A stretch of 37,228 nt of DNA from an uncultured Oscillospiraceae bacterium (lineage in GTDB: Bacteria; Bacillota; Clostridia; Oscillospirales; Acutalibacteraceae), in NCBI GenBank assembly GCA_900539855.1, contig UQDO01000020.1, positions 1-37,228 of the forward strand. The letters run 5' to 3'. Positions 34,588-37,228 of this stretch are shown here, piece by piece. A program made the position numbers and the translations under genes. The notes beneath the pieces are model-generated. The model was given only the letters and a program-made list of their open reading frames with translations, made no database searches and was not told the origin of the DNA. Numbering within the stretch: position 1 is the first letter of the stretch; the number at the start of each line of letters is the position of its first letter.

Positions 34588-35817
34588 CTATTTTACTATT
34601 TTGTACCTTCCGCCGAAGCCTGCCTTTACAAGACCGGCTATTTCAAGCTCGGTCACGTCGGAAAATATTTCGGATATATCGCTTCCGGTAAGCTCGGCTG
34701 CATCGTCCGCGGAAAACTCACCGTCCGGCAGTCTGTCGGCAACCGTTTTGTAAAGCTCGGCCGCTCTCTGCGAGAGTGTCGAAAGGTCTGTGGGAGGCTT
34801 TAAAGCCGCTTTTGGCTCCGGCTCGACGCCTTCTGTCTCCGCCTTTGGCTTTTTTGTATTATTATCCGGATTTACTTCGTTATTACTGCCGTGATCACTC
34901 TGCAGTCCCGGATCGCTTTCAAGGACATGCAGCGTGTCTTTATATGTATATGCATATTCATTTATAATATCGCAGACCGACAGCAGCGGTCTCGCGCCGT
35001 CAACTATCAGCCGGTTCGAGCCTTCATACTGCGGCACCGACGGACTGCCCGGGATCACGAAAACATCTCTGCCCTGTTCGGCGGCATGCCTTGCGGTTAT
35101 CAGCGTTCCGCTTTTAATTCCGCCCTCAACTACAACCACTCCGTCGCAAAGACCGGACATAATGCGGTTTCTTCTCGGAAATGAGCCTCTTGTTGCAGGT
35201 TGTGACGGCGGATATTCGCTCACAAGGCAGCCGTTCTGGACTATCCTCTCGCGCAGCTCCTCATTTTGTTTTAAGTATCCGCTGTTCACACCGGCACCGA
35301 GAACGCCGACCGTGTAACCACCCGATTCCATAGCGCCGTTATGCGCCGCGCTGTCTCCTCCTATCGCACCGCCGCTTACTATCACGGCACCGCAGGAGGC
35401 AAGAGTGCCGGAAATAACGTGTGCAACATCTGCACCGTAGCTGCTTATCTTTCTCGGTCCCACCACTGCTATTGACAGCCGTCCGTCTACAGACAGCGGT
35501 TTGCCCTTGATATACAGAACTACCGGCGGATCGGGTATTGAAAACAGCTTGTCGGGATATTCGTCATCCCTTATACTTACTATCCTAACACCCGAACGCT
35601 CACAGTCGTTTATTATATTATGTATCTGGCGGCGCGGTATGGTATGAAGCCTTTTTGCCTGTGCCGGCGACAGGGAGCATGCTTCTATCTTGGTCTTATC
35701 GTCAGCCTCATAAAATGACTTTGCATCACCGTAAAGCTCCAGCACACTGCCTATTTTATCACACGATGTGCCAAGCACAAGGCTCAGCCATATCCAATAT
35801 TCGGCGGACATATTCAT
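34588..35817 (-). CDS. dprA: DNA-processing protein DprA
   Basis: This protein loads RecA on incoming single-stranded DNA in transformation; it is also widespread in species not known to be competent. The protein of about 409 residues has an N-terminal SAM-like helical region (about 1-75) and the Rossmann core (RLSIAVVGPRKISSYG, VSGGAIGGDSAAH, FPRRNRIMSGL, GTLITARHAAEQGRDVFVIP). A low-complexity linker (about 315-355) and a C-terminal winged helix (from LSQRAAELYKTVAD) follow. GGAIGGD stands where GxARGID is usual. Start ATG 35817 overlaps the trmH-like stop as ATGA; an ATG two codons later has better spacing to GGTGG. Confidence 0.94.
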   Translation of the reverse strand: MNMSAEYWIWLSLVLGTSCDKIGSVLELYGDAKSFYEADDKTKIEACSLSPAQAKRLHTIPRRQIHNIINDCERSGVRIVSIRDDEYPDKLFSIPDPPVVLYIKGKPLSVDGRLSIAVVGPRKISSYGADVAHVISGTLASCGAVIVSGGAIGGDSAAHNGAMESGGYTVGVLGAGVNSGYLKQNEELRERIVQNGCLVSEYPPSQPATRGSFPRRNRIMSGLCDGVVVVEGGIKSGTLITARHAAEQGRDVFVIPGSPSVPQYEGSNRLIVDGARPLLSVCDIINEYAYTYKDTLHVLESDPGLQSDHGSNNEVNPDNNTKKPKAETEGVEPEPKAALKPPTDLSTLSQRAAELYKTVADRLPDGEFSADDAAELTGSDISEIFSDVTELEIAGLVKAGFGGRYKIVK

Positions 35818-36611
35818 TTGCCACCAGCCTTTGTCATTTGCCACATTATTATTGCGGCAGCGGCTGCGGCATTTAGTGATTCGGCTCTGCCGCTCATTTT
35901 TATGGTGATCCTGCGGTTGGCGGCATTCACCGTACCGGCGGTAAGCCCGTTGGCTTCATTGCCTATGAGTGCTACGGAGTTTCGGGGAAAATCGGTAAGT
36001 GACAGATCCTCCGCTTCGCCCGATACGATCGATGCAAAAACCGAAAATCCCTGGGTTTTCAGTGTCTCGACCGTTTGCAGGCAATCGCCGCAGATGAAAA
36101 GCGGCAATCTTAAAAGCGCTCCCATTGCCGCACGCTGCGATTTCGGCGAAAAAGGATCGCATCCGGCGCTGCCGATAATAAGTCCCGAAATGCCCAGTGC
36201 TTCGGCGGTACGCGCAATGGCACCGAGGTTGGCAGGATCGGCGGTGTTTTCGAGCATTATGTACCGTCCGCTGCTTATACTGTCGGCGGAAAATACGGTA
36301 TTGGGTATTTTAACTATACAAAGCACGCCCTGCGGATTGACGGTATCGCAGATGTACTTAAAAAGTGCATCGGTCACCATTATCCTTTGCTTTGCGGTGT
36401 CATATATAGGCTGTATCCGGTCGTCCTCCGACATTTTTTCGGCCACGATGACCGTTTCGACGGTGTACCCGTTCTGCACGGCATCGACCGACAGCCTTAA
36501 GCCCTCAAGAAGAAACAGTCCCGTCTGGCGGCGATACGAAGCGGAGGTCATCAGTTTTCTGACCGATTTGACTATCCGGTTTTCACGGCTGCTTATAAGT
36601 TCAAACTCCAT
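35814..36611 (-). CDS. TrmH/SpoU-family RNA 2'-O-methyltransferase
   Basis: This SPOUT-class enzyme transfers a methyl group from SAM to a ribose in tRNA or rRNA. The 265-residue protein has an N-terminal substrate-binding region (about 1-95, SRENRIVKSVRKLMTSASYR) and the knotted catalytic domain: ENTADPANLGAIARTAEA, LIGNEANGLT, and KMSGRAESLNAAAAAAI. The target nucleotide is not clear. ATG 36611 has AAAGGAG upstream; the reading to 36662 adds a stretch containing that site. It heads the long operon and has a good promoter. Confidence 0.93.
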   Translation of the reverse strand: MEFELISSRENRIVKSVRKLMTSASYRRQTGLFLLEGLRLSVDAVQNGYTVETVIVAEKMSEDDRIQPIYDTAKQRIMVTDALFKYICDTVNPQGVLCIVKIPNTVFSADSISSGRYIMLENTADPANLGAIARTAEALGISGLIIGSAGCDPFSPKSQRAAMGALLRLPLFICGDCLQTVETLKTQGFSVFASIVSGEAEDLSLTDFPRNSVALIGNEANGLTAGTVNAANRRITIKMSGRAESLNAAAAAAIIMWQMTKAGGK

Positions 36612-36685
36612 TTCGCACGCTCTCCTTTCGGTACAGTATCGGGCAATCTTATAAATGAGCATACCAACTCACCATATATTTTTAT

Positions 36686-36714
36686 AATATATCAGATTTT
36701 TCTGCAAAAATCAA
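36686..36714 (-). promoter_or_regulatory. Sigma-A-type promoter of the trmH-to-leuS operon
   Basis: On the minus strand this reads TTGATT, 17 bases, TATATT, about 75 bases before the trmH-like ATG. It lies between the gene and the IS end at about 36745, so the insertion appears to leave the promoter intact. Confidence 0.65.
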
Positions 36715-36744
36715 TCCCCTTAAAACGAAAACATATACATACAA

Positions 36745-36768
36745 TGTAGGTTTGTCAATGATGTGTTA
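36745..36768. mobile_element. Probable terminal inverted repeat of an IS481-like element
   Basis: TGTAGGTTTGTCAATGATGT, beginning at 36745, lies just past the transposase stop (36766-36768). A TGT-starting end next to the 3' end of the transposase is usual for this IS group. The other end and any target duplication are outside the window, so the boundary is approximate. Confidence 0.5.
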
Positions 36769-37228
36769 CAGATTGGGAAAAGTAAATAAGACCTGTTTGG
36801 GCGAGTGCCAGTTGAGAGGACGCATAGGGAAATTGTTGTATCTGTGCTGATGGACGGATAACTGCTTTTGAAAATCCTCGAATGAATAAAACTTATGATC
36901 AGCATAGAAGTACTCGTTATCCTTGCGGTGACTGCGCTCGACCTTGCCGTTATGCCTCGGCGTGAATGCCCGAATTTTCTTGTGCCGTATATTTAGCTGA
37001 GCCAGTGTCTTTTCAAACATGGTCAACGGTTTCTTTCGACTGTTTCCCATTTCGTTGGTAAACTCAAAGCCGTTGTCGGTTTGCACACATTCAATCGCAT
37101 AAGGAAACTTCTCTATGACATGCAGGAGAAATTGTGTTGAGGAGTAAGTGCTGTGTTCTTTGAAAGCCTCTAAATAGCGAAAACGGCTATACTCATCGAT
37201 GAAGGTGTATTGATAGAACTTCTCTTCT
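36766..37228 (-). CDS. IS481-like DDE transposase, 5' part beyond the window
   Basis: The reading frame is open to the window edge and gives about 153 C-terminal residues. The DDE catalytic core is visible: FIDEYSRFRYLEAF (first Asp), QTDNGFEFTN (second Asp), and TPRHNGKVERSHRKDNEYFY (Glu). The ending NNFPMRPLNWHSPKQVL is typical of IS481/ISNCY-like integrase-core transposases. The frame from 37086 begins with an internal GTG and is not the true start. The element lies upstream of the trmH-like operon and points the same way; its completeness cannot be judged. Confidence 0.88.
   Translation of the reverse strand, partial: EEKFYQYTFIDEYSRFRYLEAFKEHSTYSSTQFLLHVIEKFPYAIECVQTDNGFEFTNEMGNSRKKPLTMFEKTLAQLNIRHKKIRAFTPRHNGKVERSHRKDNEYFYADHKFYSFEDFQKQLSVHQHRYNNFPMRPLNWHSPKQVLFTFPNL

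Noticed and set aside
35818..36654. 278-codon plus-strand open frame opposite the trmH-like gene
   Set aside because: It is the antisense of a clear methyltransferase, with Ser/Pro/Ile-rich shadow composition and no ribosome binding site.
1..37228. CRISPR arrays, tRNA or rRNA genes
   Set aside because: No regularly spaced repeats, tRNA-like cloverleaf or rRNA-like conserved stretches were recognised by eye; a covariance-model scan would be needed to exclude small RNAs.

Overview
This window is chromosomal DNA from a low-to-moderate GC Gram-positive anaerobe, most likely a gut Clostridia member of the Ruminococcaceae/Oscillospiraceae type. Evidence for this includes an FtsEX/M23/S41 cluster, a CD1247-type zinc protein, a DUF4830 protein, an MEP-pathway ispD-ispF pair, the rnc-smc-ftsY order, many TTG/GTG starts, and strong purine-rich ribosome binding sites. 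Almost every gene lies on the minus strand. All identifications come from reading the sequence and from remembered family motifs; no database search was run.

Positions 1-3250 form an accessory, AT-richer block. It holds a minus-strand two-gene cassette: a DUF4417 protein with a glycine linker and a toxin-like C-terminal domain, followed by a small acidic immunity-like protein. The cassette is bracketed by two copies of an exact 55-bp direct repeat, 1747 bp apart. Next comes a plus-strand metallophosphoesterase gene broken by a frameshift and an in-frame TAA. A gene-free stretch of about 400 bp ends in a strong terminator.

Positions 3251-11585 are mainly cell-envelope genes: a bifunctional class A penicillin-binding protein, a divergent small secreted BofC-C-like protein, and the minus-strand run PucR/CdaR-like regulator, ftsE, ftsX, coiled-coil M23 peptidase, S41 protease. 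FtsEX would gate the M23 hydrolase during division or sporulation. Positions 11836-12978 encode a solitary MsmX/UgpC-type sugar-importer ATPase.

Positions 13167-18923 hold several short minus-strand units: ispD-ispF-DUF4830-rsuA-like; efp with a CD1247-like zinc protein downstream; and rpsU with its own consensus promoter, followed by yqeG, an endonuclease IV-like TIM barrel and aroQ.

Positions 19041-36611 are one tightly packed housekeeping run, read from high to low coordinate: trmH-like, dprA, topA, trmFO, plsX, rnc, Elp3-like radical SAM, smc, ftsY, rdgB, yhbY, nadD, yqeK, rsfS, leuS. Most junctions overlap or are separated by a few bases, and a good sigma-A-type promoter sits upstream of trmH. 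The work of these genes covers DNA topology and uptake, tRNA/rRNA modification, phospholipid and NAD synthesis, chromosome segregation, protein targeting and ribosome maturation.

The window ends inside an IS481-like transposase gene whose 3' end and probable terminal repeat lie at about 36745-36768. No tRNA, rRNA or CRISPR array was seen.
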